Positions 36,005 through 45,253 of a stretch of DNA of 64,000 nucleotides are shown here, in pieces (positions within the stretch are counted from its first letter, which is position 1; the number at the start of each line of letters is the position of its first letter). Under the pieces are notes generated by a model, which worked only from the letters and a program-made list of their open reading frames with translations, did no database searches and was not told the origin of the DNA. Origin of the DNA: Sediminicola sp037203765. GTDB lineage: Bacteria; Bacteroidota; Bacteroidia; Flavobacteriales; Flavobacteriaceae. The stretch spans positions 1 through 64,000 of the forward strand of contig NZ_JBBCAS010000001.1 of NCBI RefSeq assembly GCF_037203765.1. The letters are read 5' to 3'. The position numbers and the translations under genes were made by a program.

Positions 36005-36982
36005 ATGGACTTCCGTAGCATATTTGAAATAAAAAATTCAGACGAATTTCAGGCCAAAGCGCTGGAAGTCTTTAGGTATCAATACCAGAACAATACTGTA
36101 TATCGCAAGTTTTGCTCCCTTTTGGGCAAAGACCATGACAAGGTAACCCACATAAAGGATATTCCCTTTTTGCCCATAGATTTTTTTAAATCCAAAAAAA
36201 TAGTGTCTGCATCCCAGACACCCACAACCGTATTTACAAGTAGTGGAACCACGGGAAGTGTCACCAGCAAACATTATGTACTGGACAACGCCATCTATGA
36301 ACAAAGTTACCTCAGTGCCTTTGAGCTCTTTTATGGGGATGTGTCCAATTATTGTGTCTTGGCCCTTTTGCCCTCCTATTTGGAACGCCAGGGTTCTTCC
36401 CTGATCTATATGGTAGATGACCTCATCAAAAAAAGTCATCATCCGGAAAGCGGTTTTTATTTGAACGATTTTGACCTGCTCCAGAAAAAATTACTGGCCT
36501 TGGAGAATAAGGGCACCAAAATATTACTCATTGGAGTCTCCTTTGCCCTCTTGGATATGGTAGAGCAACACTCCCTGCATTTGAAGCATACCACCATCAT
36601 GGAAACTGGGGGTATGAAAGGCCGCAGAAAAGAAATGATCAGGGAAGAACTCCATGCCGTACTAAAGAAAGGGTTTGGGGTACCACACATTCATTCCGAA
36701 TATGGAATGACCGAACTTCTCTCCCAGGGCTACTCCAAAGGGGACGGTATCTTTAATACCCCCCCATGGATGAAAATTTTGATCAGGGACCCAGAAGACC
36801 CCTTGACCTACCTGTCATCTGGCAAAACGGGTGGTATAAACGTTATTGATCTCGCCAACGTACACTCCTGCTCCTTTCTTGCCACCCAGGATTTGGGGAA
36901 GGTATATCCCGATGATAGTTTTGAAGTTTTGGGCCGTTTTGACAACGCTGATATCAGAGGGTGCAATTTGATGGTACTATAG
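36005..36982 (+). CDS. LuxE-like acyl-protein synthetase family enzyme
   Basis: Cytoplasmic enzyme of 325 residues of the LuxE/acyl-protein synthetase group, within the adenylate-forming superfamily. The nucleotide loop is TSSGTTGSVTSKHYV (the P-loop like motif of adenylating enzymes), and HSEYGMTELLSQGY is the conserved A5-type motif. LuxE activates fatty acids as acyl-AMP and holds them as thioesters, but the luciferase genes luxA and luxB are not present here. So this is a stand-alone carboxylate activator. Possible jobs are activation of fatty or other acids for transfer to lipids, amines or glycans. It is followed by a cupin gene after about 225 bases and has its own promoter. Confidence 0.82.
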   Translation: MDFRSIFEIKNSDEFQAKALEVFRYQYQNNTVYRKFCSLLGKDHDKVTHIKDIPFLPIDFFKSKKIVSASQTPTTVFTSSGTTGSVTSKHYVLDNAIYEQSYLSAFELFYGDVSNYCVLALLPSYLERQGSSLIYMVDDLIKKSHHPESGFYLNDFDLLQKKLLALENKGTKILLIGVSFALLDMVEQHSLHLKHTTIMETGGMKGRRKEMIREELHAVLKKGFGVPHIHSEYGMTELLSQGYSKGDGIFNTPPWMKILIRDPEDPLTYLSSGKTGGINVIDLANVHSCSFLATQDLGKVYPDDSFEVLGRFDNADIRGCNLMVL

Positions 36983-37208
36983 GTTTTTTGAAAACAAACC
37001 AACTATAAACAATTGACAGCCAATTGTGTATAAAAATCACCTTTCTCAAGATAAATTTAATAACTTAAGAGCTCAGAGCCTTAAATATGGTTTCATCTTC
37101 GCTCCAAATCTTATCTACCTAATTGAACACTTAGGTCTAAACTTCGATTTTTTATATCATTATACCCTCTTGTGATTTGGTTTTATGAATCAACTAAAAC
37201 ACCTCATC
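36983..37208. other. Intergenic region with a short inverted repeat
   Basis: AT-rich region with no clear gene. ACAATTG (37009-37015) and CAATTGT (37021-37027) form a perfect seven-base inverted repeat. It could be a small operator or a weak hairpin; there is no T-run to make it a terminator. Confidence 0.35.
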
Positions 37209-37751
37209 ATGAAACGAAAAGATTTTATCAAGCAGGGGATGCTGGTAGGGGCCACCGCCTTTAGCTTACCGGCCCTTGGCCACTCCCTGGGCAAAAAACC
37301 TTCAGAGAGCCCCTTGGATCCCAAGATCATCAGGAATAATGAAGGCAAGACCATCAATGTCCTTGGCGATGTTCAAACATTCAAATTAACAGGAAAGGAC
37401 ACCAACGGACTTTTTACCCTCATTGAAGAGTACAACACCCCGGGAACTGCAATACCACCCCATGTCCATACCAAGGAAGACGAAATTTTCAAGGTACTGG
37501 AAGGGGAGCTGGAACTTACGGTAGGGGACAAAACTACTATTTTGAAAGCTGGAGATCTGGCCTTTGGCCCAAGAAATATACCACACTCCTGGAAGGTAGT
37601 AGGCAACACCAATGCGAAAGTAATATTAAGCGTATTTCCCGCTGGGATAGAACATATGTTTGAAGAATTGGGTGCCTTGCCCCCGGGACCACCGGATATG
37701 GAAAAAGTAATGGAAATCTGTGCCCGCCAAGGTATTTCGTTTATCCAATAA
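37209..37751 (+). CDS. Exported cupin-domain protein
   Basis: 180 residues from the ATG at 37209; another in-frame ATG lies eight codons upstream. The N-terminus MKRKDFIKQGMLVGATAFSLPALG looks like a Tat-type signal (charged n-region, hydrophobic core, AxA-like end), though it has KRKDF instead of a strict RR pair. The body has a single cupin barrel with HVHTKEDEIF (metal-binding His and Glu) and GDLAFGPRNIPHSWKV (second His). Cupins of this type bind a metal and may act as dioxygenases or isomerases, or only bind a ligand. No pathway partner is adjacent. It converges with tyrS. Confidence 0.78.
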   Translation: MKRKDFIKQGMLVGATAFSLPALGHSLGKKPSESPLDPKIIRNNEGKTINVLGDVQTFKLTGKDTNGLFTLIEEYNTPGTAIPPHVHTKEDEIFKVLEGELELTVGDKTTILKAGDLAFGPRNIPHSWKVVGNTNAKVILSVFPAGIEHMFEELGALPPGPPDMEKVMEICARQGISFIQ

Positions 37752-37768
37752 ATACCAATCCATAAAAA

Positions 37769-37799
37769 ACGGGTATGAACCGTTGTTCCATACCCGTTT
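37769..37799. terminator. Bidirectional terminator between cupin and tyrS
   Basis: Nine-base-pair stem ACGGGTATG / CATACCCGT (37769-37777, 37789-37797), A-run before, short T-run after. Confidence 0.7.
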
Positions 37800-37821
37800 A
37801 TCTGTTATAAAGGTTTTAAAT

Positions 37822-39117
37822 CTAGTTGACTACCAGTACAAAATAATTCTTTTTGCCTCGCTGTAGCAACACATACTTTCCATTGATAAGATCTGAGGCA
37901 GTAATGGTATAGTCTTCCTTTACCTTTTCCTTGTTCACAGAAATGGAGTTTTGCTTCAATTCCCGTCTAGCCTCTCCATTGGATCCCAAAAATCCTGTTT
38001 TGGCCGCCAATGCCCCGATCATATCCAATCCCTTCTCTATATCCGCTACCGCTACCTCAGCCTGTGGCACACCTTCAAAAACATCCAGGAAAGTCTTCTC
38101 ATTCAATCCTTTCAAATCTGCAGAGGTAGATTTTCCAAATAATATTTCACTGGCCTTAATGGCATTGTCCAGATCCTCTTGGGAATGGACCATGACCGTA
38201 ATTTCCTCGGCCAATCTTTTTTGAAGTACCCTAAGGTGGGGCGCCTCTTTATGCTCCTTTGCCAAGGTTTCGATCTCCGCTTTGGTCAAGAAAGTAAATA
38301 TCTTGATATATTTCTCGGCATCCTCGTCGGAGGTGTTCAACCAATATTGGTAAAATTTATAAGGGGATGTTCTGTTCGCATCCAGCCAGATATTTCCCCC
38401 TTCGGTCTTACCGAATTTTGTTCCGTCCGCTTTTGTGATCAAGGGACAGGTCAAGGCATACCCCTTTCCTCCTGCTATTCTACGGATCATTTCGGTCCCA
38501 GTGGTAATATTCCCCCATTGGTCACTACCTCCCATCTGCAGGGAACAATTGTGTTTTTGGTACAGGTGAAGGAAATCATATCCCTGCACCAGTTGGTAGG
38601 TAAACTCCGTAAAGGACATACCTTCCTTGGCTTCGGCCGAAAGTCGTTTTTTGACCGAATCCTTGGCCATCATATAGTTCACTGTGATATGCTTACCCAC
38701 ATCCCTGATAAAATCCAAGAATGAGAAGTCTTTCATCCAATCGTAATTGTTCACCAAGATAGCTGCGTTGTCGGCATCGCTTTTAAAATCCAGAAAACGT
38801 GACAATTGTTCTTTTATGGCATTCTGATTGTGCCGCAAGGTATTCTCGTCCAATAAATTTCGTTCCGCAGACTTCCCCGACGGGTCTCCTATCATCCCAG
38901 TGGCTCCACCTACCAGCGCAAAAGGCTTATGGCCGGCCAATTGAAAGTGGCGCAATAGCATCACACTAACCAAGTGACCGATATGTAAGGAATCGGCTGT
39001 TGGGTCAATTCCAACATAGGCAGATTGCATTCCGCTCAACAAATGTTCCTCGGTTCCGGGCATTACATCGTGCAACATTCCCCTCCATTTTATTTCCTCT
39101 ATAAAATTTGAAGCCAT
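37822..39117 (-). CDS. tyrS: Tyrosyl-tRNA synthetase
   Basis: 431 residues from the ATG at 39117, the start giving MASNFIEEI; three codons upstream is another start. Class I synthetase: HIGH motif in SLHIGHLVSVMLL, LVGGATGMIGDPSGK in the nucleotide fold, LVQGYDFLHL and MGGSDQWGN for Tyr binding, and KFGKT in place of KMSKS as usual in bacterial TyrRS. A C-terminal S4 RNA-binding domain is present. Charges tRNA-Tyr. It lies alone on the minus strand with a promoter-like element at 39146. Confidence 0.95.
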   Translation of the reverse strand: MASNFIEEIKWRGMLHDVMPGTEEHLLSGMQSAYVGIDPTADSLHIGHLVSVMLLRHFQLAGHKPFALVGGATGMIGDPSGKSAERNLLDENTLRHNQNAIKEQLSRFLDFKSDADNAAILVNNYDWMKDFSFLDFIRDVGKHITVNYMMAKDSVKKRLSAEAKEGMSFTEFTYQLVQGYDFLHLYQKHNCSLQMGGSDQWGNITTGTEMIRRIAGGKGYALTCPLITKADGTKFGKTEGGNIWLDANRTSPYKFYQYWLNTSDEDAEKYIKIFTFLTKAEIETLAKEHKEAPHLRVLQKRLAEEITVMVHSQEDLDNAIKASEILFGKSTSADLKGLNEKTFLDVFEGVPQAEVAVADIEKGLDMIGALAAKTGFLGSNGEARRELKQNSISVNKEKVKEDYTITASDLINGKYVLLQRGKKNYFVLVVN

Positions 39118-39145
39118 GCGTGTCAATATTTTTTAACAATAGCTG

Positions 39146-39153
39146 CAAATATA
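39146..39153 (-). promoter_or_regulatory. -7 promoter element of tyrS
   Basis: TATATTTG on the minus strand, 28 bases before the start, matches TAnnTTTG. I did not find a TTG at the usual -33 distance. Confidence 0.45.
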
Positions 39154-39300
39154 AAGGGTATCACTGTCTTTTAGTACTTATTATCTCCAAAAATTAGGCT
39201 TCTGTGCAAAATGTCGTTCCCCGATCTTATCGAATCCCACCACATTTATTATCGCTGCAAGAAATCCAACGCTTTATGGAATATTGCCTAAATTTGGAAC

Positions 39301-40311
39301 ATGATTTTAGTAACAGGAGGAACGGGCTTGGTGGGATCCCATCTACTGCTCAAATTAATGGAACAGGGCTTACAGGTACGGGCGATCCATCGGGCGGAAA
39401 GCGATCTTTTTAAGGTGGAAAGAATCTTCTCATACTACTCGGACCAAGCCTCCACATTGTTCAAAAAAATTGAGTGGATGGTGGCCGACATCAACAATAT
39501 CCCTCAATTGGAAAAAGCTTTTGAAGGCGTGCGACAAGTCTACCATTGCGCAGCCCTGATTTCTTTCGACCCCAATGATTATGAGCAATTGCACAAAGTC
39601 AACGTGGAGGGGACGGCCAATATTGTCAACCTATGCACCGCCAACCCGATTGTAAAATTGTGCTATGTCAGCTCTATTGCTGCCATAGGAAAAAGCAATG
39701 GCGAACAAAAAGCTACGGAAGAAAACGAATGGTCTCATCCCCATGCGAGTGTCTATGCCATTTCCAAGACCGCTGCCGAACTGGAGGTCTGGAGAGGGTC
39801 ACAGGAAAATGTTCCCGTGGTAGTGATCAATCCCGGGATCATACTGGGTCCAGGCTTTTGGGATTCGGGAAGTGGTCAATTGTTCCACAGGGCCCATAGG
39901 TCACCTAGTTATTTTCCGCCGGGAGGAACCGGTTTTGTAGCTATTGCCGATGTGGTGGATATCATGACTACCCTGATGGAATCGGATATAAAAAATGAAC
40001 GCTTTATAGTTATCTCGGAAAATTTGACCTATCGGGAAATCCTACAAAAACTGACCTTAGCGATGGAAAAAGATCCCCCTAAAAAACAGATTCCTTATTG
40101 GGCCTTGGACATACTAATGCCTCTGGATTGGTTTTGGTGCCTGGTCACCGGAAATAAAAGACAGTTGACAAGTGCTACCGTCTTTTCATTAAAGAACAGG
40201 GAGATTTATTCCAATGATAAATTGATCGACCGTTTGGACTATAACTTTGAACCCTTGGACAGGACCATTGCATTCTCCACAAAAAAGTTTATGGAAGAGA
40301 ATCCGCTTTGA
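39301..40311 (+). CDS. NAD-dependent epimerase/dehydratase family protein
   Basis: Extended short-chain dehydrogenase of 336 residues. It starts directly with the Rossmann motif VTGGTGLVGSH (4-14), has a Ser pair at SS (124-125) and the catalytic pair Tyr152 and Lys156 in VYAISK. The later NPGIILGPG is typical of nucleotide-sugar or dihydroflavonol-reductase-like members. The exact substrate cannot be decided. Its stop codon lies 23 bases inside the 3' end of the convergent DUF4296 gene. Confidence 0.85.
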   Translation: MILVTGGTGLVGSHLLLKLMEQGLQVRAIHRAESDLFKVERIFSYYSDQASTLFKKIEWMVADINNIPQLEKAFEGVRQVYHCAALISFDPNDYEQLHKVNVEGTANIVNLCTANPIVKLCYVSSIAAIGKSNGEQKATEENEWSHPHASVYAISKTAAELEVWRGSQENVPVVVINPGIILGPGFWDSGSGQLFHRAHRSPSYFPPGGTGFVAIADVVDIMTTLMESDIKNERFIVISENLTYREILQKLTLAMEKDPPKKQIPYWALDILMPLDWFWCLVTGNKRQLTSATVFSLKNREIYSNDKLIDRLDYNFEPLDRTIAFSTKKFMEENPL

Positions 40312-40732
40312 TCACCTTTAAATCTTTCTTGGTCTTGGCCGGTCCTTTTTGCGCCTTTTCGCGGGCCTCTTTAATACTGTCGGCCTTTATTTTTCGAGCC
40401 TCCTCCATTTTTTTCTGTACCGATTCCAGTCTTTTATCTACTGCGGTATGAATAGCTGCATAATCTGCCGGGATGGAAGCATAGTAAAGGTTGGATTCCA
40501 CAAACTGGGTACTATCTATACTGTATTTGGCATAGATATAGTCCATGGTTTCTATCTTGTTCTTGACCAATATTTCCGAACTCGTATTCTTCGCTGCGGT
40601 AAGTATGGCAAGATCATAAAGGATGTCGGCCATTTTTTCCTTGGAGATCAATTGCTCCGGTTCTTGCACAAGCTTTTCCCCACAGGAGATCAAGACTATA
40701 CAACAAATAAACAATAACGCTTTTTTCATCAT
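40289..40732 (-). CDS. DUF4296 lipoprotein
   Basis: 147-residue lipoprotein with lipobox LISC (about Cys17). The mature part begins with the DUF4296-like stretch LISKEKMADILYDLAILTAA and a helical middle SIDSTQFVESNLYYASIPADYAAIH; the C-terminus is strongly charged and Lys/Ala-rich. DUF4296 proteins are widespread in Bacteroidota, lie at the membrane and have no assigned role. The start (first Met pair) overlaps or touches the end of pyrC upstream (ATG/stop at 40732), so both are translated from one mRNA. Confidence 0.85.
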   Translation of the reverse strand: MMKKALLFICCIVLISCGEKLVQEPEQLISKEKMADILYDLAILTAAKNTSSEILVKNKIETMDYIYAKYSIDSTQFVESNLYYASIPADYAAIHTAVDKRLESVQKKMEEARKIKADSIKEAREKAQKGPAKTKKDLKVIKADSLP

Positions 40733-42066
40733 TACCTATCAAAGGTTAATCGCTGTGCATTTTTTATCTCTGAAAAATTCCCTTGGTCATACGCCAGATG
40801 ACCATTTACAAAGGTATGGGTTATTTGGGATCTAAAAGTTTCCCCTTCAAATGGAGACCACCCACATTTATAGGCGATATTCTCTTTGTTCACTTGCCAA
40901 GGGTTGTTTGTGTCCACGGCAACAAGATCGGCAAAATAGCCTTCCCTTAGGAAGCCCCTTTTTTTCAATTGGAACAATTTTGCGGGGTTATGGCACATCT
41001 TTTCCACCATTTTTTCCAAGGAAATCCTTCCATTGTGGTAATTTTCCAACATGGCCGGAAGGGCATGCTGTACTAGGGGTCCTCCGGAGGGCGCATTGGT
41101 ATACACATTATCCTTTTCCTCCATGGTATGTGGCGCATGATCTGTGGCAACCACATCTATCCTATCGTCCAAAAGTGCTTTCCATAATTGGTCCCTATCC
41201 TGTGCTGTTTTAACTGCCGGATTCCATTTGATCAAGGATCCTTTTGTATCGTAATCACTGTCCGAGAACCAAAGGTGGTGAATGCAGACCTCTGCCGTAA
41301 TTTTCTTTTGTTCCAGTGGAATATCATTGCGGAAAAGCGCGGTTTCTATGCCTGTTGACAAATGAAAAACATGCAATCTTGCACCGGTTTCCTTCGCCAA
41401 ATTAATGGCTTTTGATGAGGATAGGTAACAGGCCTCAGCACTTCGTATGATAGGATGGTACTTCATGGGAATATTATCCCCGTATTCCTCCTTGAAGCGG
41501 GCCATGTTTGCCCTAATGGTACCCTCGTCCTCACAATGGGCCGAGATGACCATCTCTGTATTTTTAAATATTTTCTCCAACACCAGCTCATTGTCCACCA
41601 GCATATTCCCTGTGGACGAGCCCAAGAACAATTTTACGCCCGAACAGGCATTTCTGTCGAGCCTTTTTAGTTCCTCCAGATTATCATTGGTTCCCCCGAA
41701 CAAAAAGGAATAGTTGGCATAGGCCGAGTTGGCCGCGGTGGCAAATTTCTTTTCCAGTTCCGCTATGGTCGTTGTCTGCGGATTTGTATTGGGCTGTTCC
41801 ATAAAGGAGGTTATCCCCCCTGCTACGGCAGCCCTACTCTCCGTTGCTATATTCCCTTTATGGGTCAGCCCGGGCTCCCTGAAATGCACTTGGTCATCAA
41901 TAACACCCGGCAAGAGGTATTTCCCCTGTAAATCGATTACGCGGGCGTTGGCGTCGCTAATGTTTTTATCAATTCTTGAGATGATCTGGTCTTCCAATAA
42001 CATATCACCCTCCATGATGGTATTTTCGTTCACCATCCTTGCATTCTTTAATAATGTCTTTCCCAT
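40732..42066 (-). CDS. pyrC: Dihydroorotase, with Gln in the first metal position
   Basis: Pyrimidine pathway enzyme closing N-carbamoyl-aspartate to dihydroorotate, 444 residues, of the amidohydrolase superfamily. Motifs seen: DDQVHFREPGLTHKGN after GVI, PNTNPQ, ISAHCEDE, LHVFHLST and VATDHAPHT. In the usual HxH metal motif (HVHFREPG) the first His is Gln here: GAC CAA GTG CAT codes DQVH. The remaining His and Asp ligands look intact. The overlapping DUF4296 gene follows, and the GT2 gene lies one base before its start. Whether the Gln form is active is not known from sequence. Confidence 0.88.
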   Translation of the reverse strand: MGKTLLKNARMVNENTIMEGDMLLEDQIISRIDKNISDANARVIDLQGKYLLPGVIDDQVHFREPGLTHKGNIATESRAAVAGGITSFMEQPNTNPQTTTIAELEKKFATAANSAYANYSFLFGGTNDNLEELKRLDRNACSGVKLFLGSSTGNMLVDNELVLEKIFKNTEMVISAHCEDEGTIRANMARFKEEYGDNIPMKYHPIIRSAEACYLSSSKAINLAKETGARLHVFHLSTGIETALFRNDIPLEQKKITAEVCIHHLWFSDSDYDTKGSLIKWNPAVKTAQDRDQLWKALLDDRIDVVATDHAPHTMEEKDNVYTNAPSGGPLVQHALPAMLENYHNGRISLEKMVEKMCHNPAKLFQLKKRGFLREGYFADLVAVDTNNPWQVNKENIAYKCGWSPFEGETFRSQITHTFVNGHLAYDQGNFSEIKNAQRLTFDR

Positions 42067-42067
42067 A

Positions 42068-42796
42068 CTAAAACTTATGTCGTTGAAATATACTGCTCAG
42101 CTTCATCTTTAGAACCCCAAAAATGGCCTCCCCTACTATAGACGAACTCATTTTTGATTTTCCCTTGATCCTGTCCGTAAAAATAATGGATATCTCCTCT
42201 ATTTTGAACTTTTTGAGGTACGCCCTAAATTTCATTTCGATCTGAAAGGCATAACCCACAAACTTTACCGCATCCAAATCAATGGTTTCCAAAACCTTTC
42301 GCCTATAGCAGACAAACCCGGCGGTTGGATCGTGCACTTTCATCCCCGTGATCAGTTTCACATAGAATGATGCCCCGTAGGACAACAGCATCCTGTACAA
42401 AGGCCAGTTCACCACGTTTACCCCTTTTTTATAGCGGGATCCCACAACCACATCGGCCCCATTGACACATGCCCTGTATAGCCTAGGCAGGTCATCTGGA
42501 CGGTGTGAAAAATCGGCGTCCATCTCAAAAATAAAATCGTATTTATGGGCTATTGCCCACTTAAAACCATGGATATATGCCGTTCCCAAGCCTGATTTCT
42601 CTTTGCGAACCTCCAAAAAAAGTCGGTCTGGAAACTGCTGTTGCAGCTCCCTTACCTTGTCAGCCGTGCCATCGGGAGAACTATCATCCACAATTAATAC
42701 GTGAAATTTCTTTTCGAGCGCAAAAACTGCTTTTATAATCGCCTCAATGTTCTCTATTTCATTGAAGGTAGGAATGATAACTAAACTGTCTTCCAT
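42068..42796 (-). CDS. Polyprenol-phosphate mannosyltransferase-like GT2
   Basis: GT-A fold glycosyltransferase of 242 residues, close in motifs to dolichol-phosphate mannose synthase: PTFNEIENIEAI, VDDSSPDGTADKVREL, EMDADFSHRPDDLP with the DAD metal site, GSRYKKG and DPTAGF. It has no C-terminal membrane domain, so it should be a soluble or peripheral enzyme that loads a sugar on polyprenyl phosphate. The GT-C transferase at 42925, divergent by about 110 bases, uses exactly such lipid-linked sugars, which makes a donor/acceptor pair likely. Confidence 0.88.
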   Translation of the reverse strand: MEDSLVIIPTFNEIENIEAIIKAVFALEKKFHVLIVDDSSPDGTADKVRELQQQFPDRLFLEVRKEKSGLGTAYIHGFKWAIAHKYDFIFEMDADFSHRPDDLPRLYRACVNGADVVVGSRYKKGVNVVNWPLYRMLLSYGASFYVKLITGMKVHDPTAGFVCYRRKVLETIDLDAVKFVGYAFQIEMKFRAYLKKFKIEEISIIFTDRIKGKSKMSSSIVGEAIFGVLKMKLSSIFQRHKF

Positions 42797-42924
42797 TAAT
42801 TACGGTGATTTGGACAAAAATAGTATTTTAAACCCTCTAAAGAAATCCCTGATGTGATTTATGATATTTTTAAATCAAGCGGACACAGTAATAATTCGTA
42901 ATTTTGGACCGTTTAAAAATTGGA

Positions 42925-44592
42925 ATGATACCGAAACTACCTAAAATCCTTCTCTATTTATTGATTGCTCTTTTTGCCCTGAACATGGTGCAGAGCTACT
43001 TTACGGAACTCATTTTTGATGAGGCCTATTACTGGTACTATGCCCAGAATATGGCTTGGGGCTATTTTGACCACCCCCCCATGGTAGCCCTGATGATTTC
43101 ATTGAGCAGTATCTTTTTTGATGGCGAACTTGGCGTGCGCTTTGTAAGCTGTATCCTGTCCGTGACTACATTTTTGGTTTTATGGCAATTGATAGACCAT
43201 CCGAAAAAAGAACGGTACGGGCTTCATTTTTTTGTGCTGGTATTTTCCATGACGCTGATCAATGCCTATGGATTTTTCACCTTGCCGGATACGCCCTTTC
43301 TTTTCTTTACTGCCCTGTTCCTACTGCTGTACAAAAAATTTATTGCCAGGCCATCGGCGATACTTGCCCTGGGGCTTGGGGTGGTCATGGCGGCCCTGAT
43401 GTACAGTAAATACCATGCCGTACTGGTGATTTTGTTTACATTGCTCTCCAATATAAAGCTGGTGCTGAATAAATACGCATGGCTTTCTGTTGCCACAGCC
43501 CTTCTATGCTATACCCCGCATTTTATATGGTTGTTCGAAAACGACTTTGTATCCATAAAGTACCACCTTTACGAACGACCGAATAGGGCTTATGAGTTCA
43601 GTGATTTTACACTGGGCTATTTTATCAATCTGGTGGCCTTATTTGGTTTTACCTTCCCTTGGATCTATAAGTCCCTTTTTAAAACAGGGGCAAAGGACCA
43701 ATTTACCAAGGCGCTTTTGTATTTGACCTATGGGGTCTTGATATTCTTTTTTGTTTCAAGTTTTAACAGAAGGATACAGACCCAATGGATCATCGTCATA
43801 TCTATCCCTATGGCCATTATGGCCTTCCATTATCTTTTGGAAAACGAGAATGCCAAAAAGTGGATCTACAGAATGGGCTTGGCCAATATTGCAATTCTCC
43901 TTTTTTTAAGGGTAGGGTTGATCTATGAGCCCCTATTTCCTGTGGTTTACGAAACCCATGGCAATACCCGTTGGGTGGGGGATATTAAATCGCGAATTGG
44001 GGATATGCCGGTAGTTTTTGAAAACTCTTACCGGACCGCCCCCATGTATGCCTTTTATTCAGGTAGCCCCACTTACTCCCTCAATAATATCATGTACCGC
44101 CAGAACCAATATACCATAGACGACTCTGAATCCAAGGTGCAGCACCAAAAAATACTTTATGTGTCCAACTACGCCAACAGTGGCGATATCACTTTGGCAT
44201 GGCCCGATGGCACGGAGTTTCACGGAAGCTATATCGACAATTTTGAATCATTCCGCAAATTGAGGTGTTATGTAGCCGAAGAAAACATTAACCTAAAGAA
44301 AGGGAAGAAGCTTACCTTACAGGTTTACAATCCGTATGAGACCAACATTGCATTGGAAAAAATAAAGTTTGGGGTTGCCTACCTCAACGATTACAAACAA
44401 GTCAAGGAAATTATACCTTTGCAAGCAATACCACAACGTGAGGAAACGACTTATTTAAAGGCACGGGATACCACAAAATTCTCCTTTACGTTGCCCATGC
44501 CCAAGATGGAGGACCCAGGTTTTTTCAAAATAAGCATCTCTGAAAACGGACTTTATATGGGAATTAATGGGGATAATATTAAATTAGATTAA
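42925..44592 (+). CDS. GT-C glycosyltransferase, ArnT/PMT-like
   Basis: Integral membrane glycosyltransferase of 555 residues from the ATG at 42925; a TTG seven codons upstream is the alternative. The first loop has the acidic motif TELIFDEAYYWYYAQN, typical of PMT_2/ArnT enzymes that transfer sugars from polyprenyl phosphate, then about eleven to twelve hydrophobic helices and a C-terminal periplasmic domain rich in beta strands. Acceptor might be lipid A, protein or a glycan. Stop and next start share one base (TAATG at 44590-44594), so it is coupled to the DUF4271 gene. Confidence 0.85.
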   Translation: MIPKLPKILLYLLIALFALNMVQSYFTELIFDEAYYWYYAQNMAWGYFDHPPMVALMISLSSIFFDGELGVRFVSCILSVTTFLVLWQLIDHPKKERYGLHFFVLVFSMTLINAYGFFTLPDTPFLFFTALFLLLYKKFIARPSAILALGLGVVMAALMYSKYHAVLVILFTLLSNIKLVLNKYAWLSVATALLCYTPHFIWLFENDFVSIKYHLYERPNRAYEFSDFTLGYFINLVALFGFTFPWIYKSLFKTGAKDQFTKALLYLTYGVLIFFFVSSFNRRIQTQWIIVISIPMAIMAFHYLLENENAKKWIYRMGLANIAILLFLRVGLIYEPLFPVVYETHGNTRWVGDIKSRIGDMPVVFENSYRTAPMYAFYSGSPTYSLNNIMYRQNQYTIDDSESKVQHQKILYVSNYANSGDITLAWPDGTEFHGSYIDNFESFRKLRCYVAEENINLKKGKKLTLQVYNPYETNIALEKIKFGVAYLNDYKQVKEIIPLQAIPQREETTYLKARDTTKFSFTLPMPKMEDPGFFKISISENGLYMGINGDNIKLD

Positions 44593-45248
44593 TGGAACCT
44601 ACACTTCGACTCATAGACACGGCAGATTGGATCACCATGGTCCTTTTGACCAGTTTGTTTTTTGTGGTGATCGGCAAGAGTTTTTTTTACAATCGGTTCA
44701 TGAATTTTATCATTCTCCCCTTCAACAACAAGTACATTATCATGTTCAACAAGAAGGATAGACTGATCAATTGGTTCCATATCTTTCTGACCATATTCCA
44801 ACTCTTTAATTTTGCACTTTTTATTTATCTGGCCAGAAGAATTGTCTTTCAGTTAGACAACAGCGCCTATCCCTTTATCTATGTTCTGATCTTAGGGCTT
44901 TTGGGACTATTCTTACTGATCAAGGTGATCCTGCAGCTCCTCAATGCCTTTATTTTCAATATTACATCGACTATTAGCGAATTGATCTTCAAAAAATTGA
45001 CCTATCTCAATTACAGTGGAATTGTCATGTTTCTTGCCAATGTTATTTTGACATATGCCTTAAAAGATTCTAAAACTGTTGTTTATGTAAGTTTTGGCCT
45101 CATATTGCTTATAAATTTGATAGGATGGGTCAACGTAATAAGAAATCATCAATTTTACATTACCAGTAACATTTTCTATTTTATTTTGTACCTTTGCGCT
45201 CTCGAAATTGCACCTTTTGTGATAATTGGAAGCTACCTTAAAGACTGA
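44592..45248 (+). CDS. DUF4271 membrane protein
   Basis: 218-residue inner-membrane protein with several hydrophobic helices and the DUF4271 pattern. The sequence starts with a short periplasmic or cytosolic piece and has helices near 15-33, 58-78, 90-110, 135-155, 160-180 and 185-205. In Flavobacteriaceae this gene is often found next to hemD, as here (hemD starts five bases after the stop). No function is known. It overlaps the GT-C gene by one base, so the GT-C, DUF4271 and hemD genes form one operon. Confidence 0.85.
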   Translation: MEPTLRLIDTADWITMVLLTSLFFVVIGKSFFYNRFMNFIILPFNNKYIIMFNKKDRLINWFHIFLTIFQLFNFALFIYLARRIVFQLDNSAYPFIYVLILGLLGLFLLIKVILQLLNAFIFNITSTISELIFKKLTYLNYSGIVMFLANVILTYALKDSKTVVYVSFGLILLINLIGWVNVIRNHQFYITSNIFYFILYLCALEIAPFVIIGSYLKD

Positions 45249-45253
45249 CGCTT

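Noticed and set aside
37009..37027. Perfect seven-base inverted repeat as a terminator
   Set aside because: It is AT-rich, has a short stem and no T-run, so I list it only as a possible operator.
38179..38724. A 181-residue plus-strand frame inside tyrS
   Set aside because: Antisense to tyrS, no motifs.
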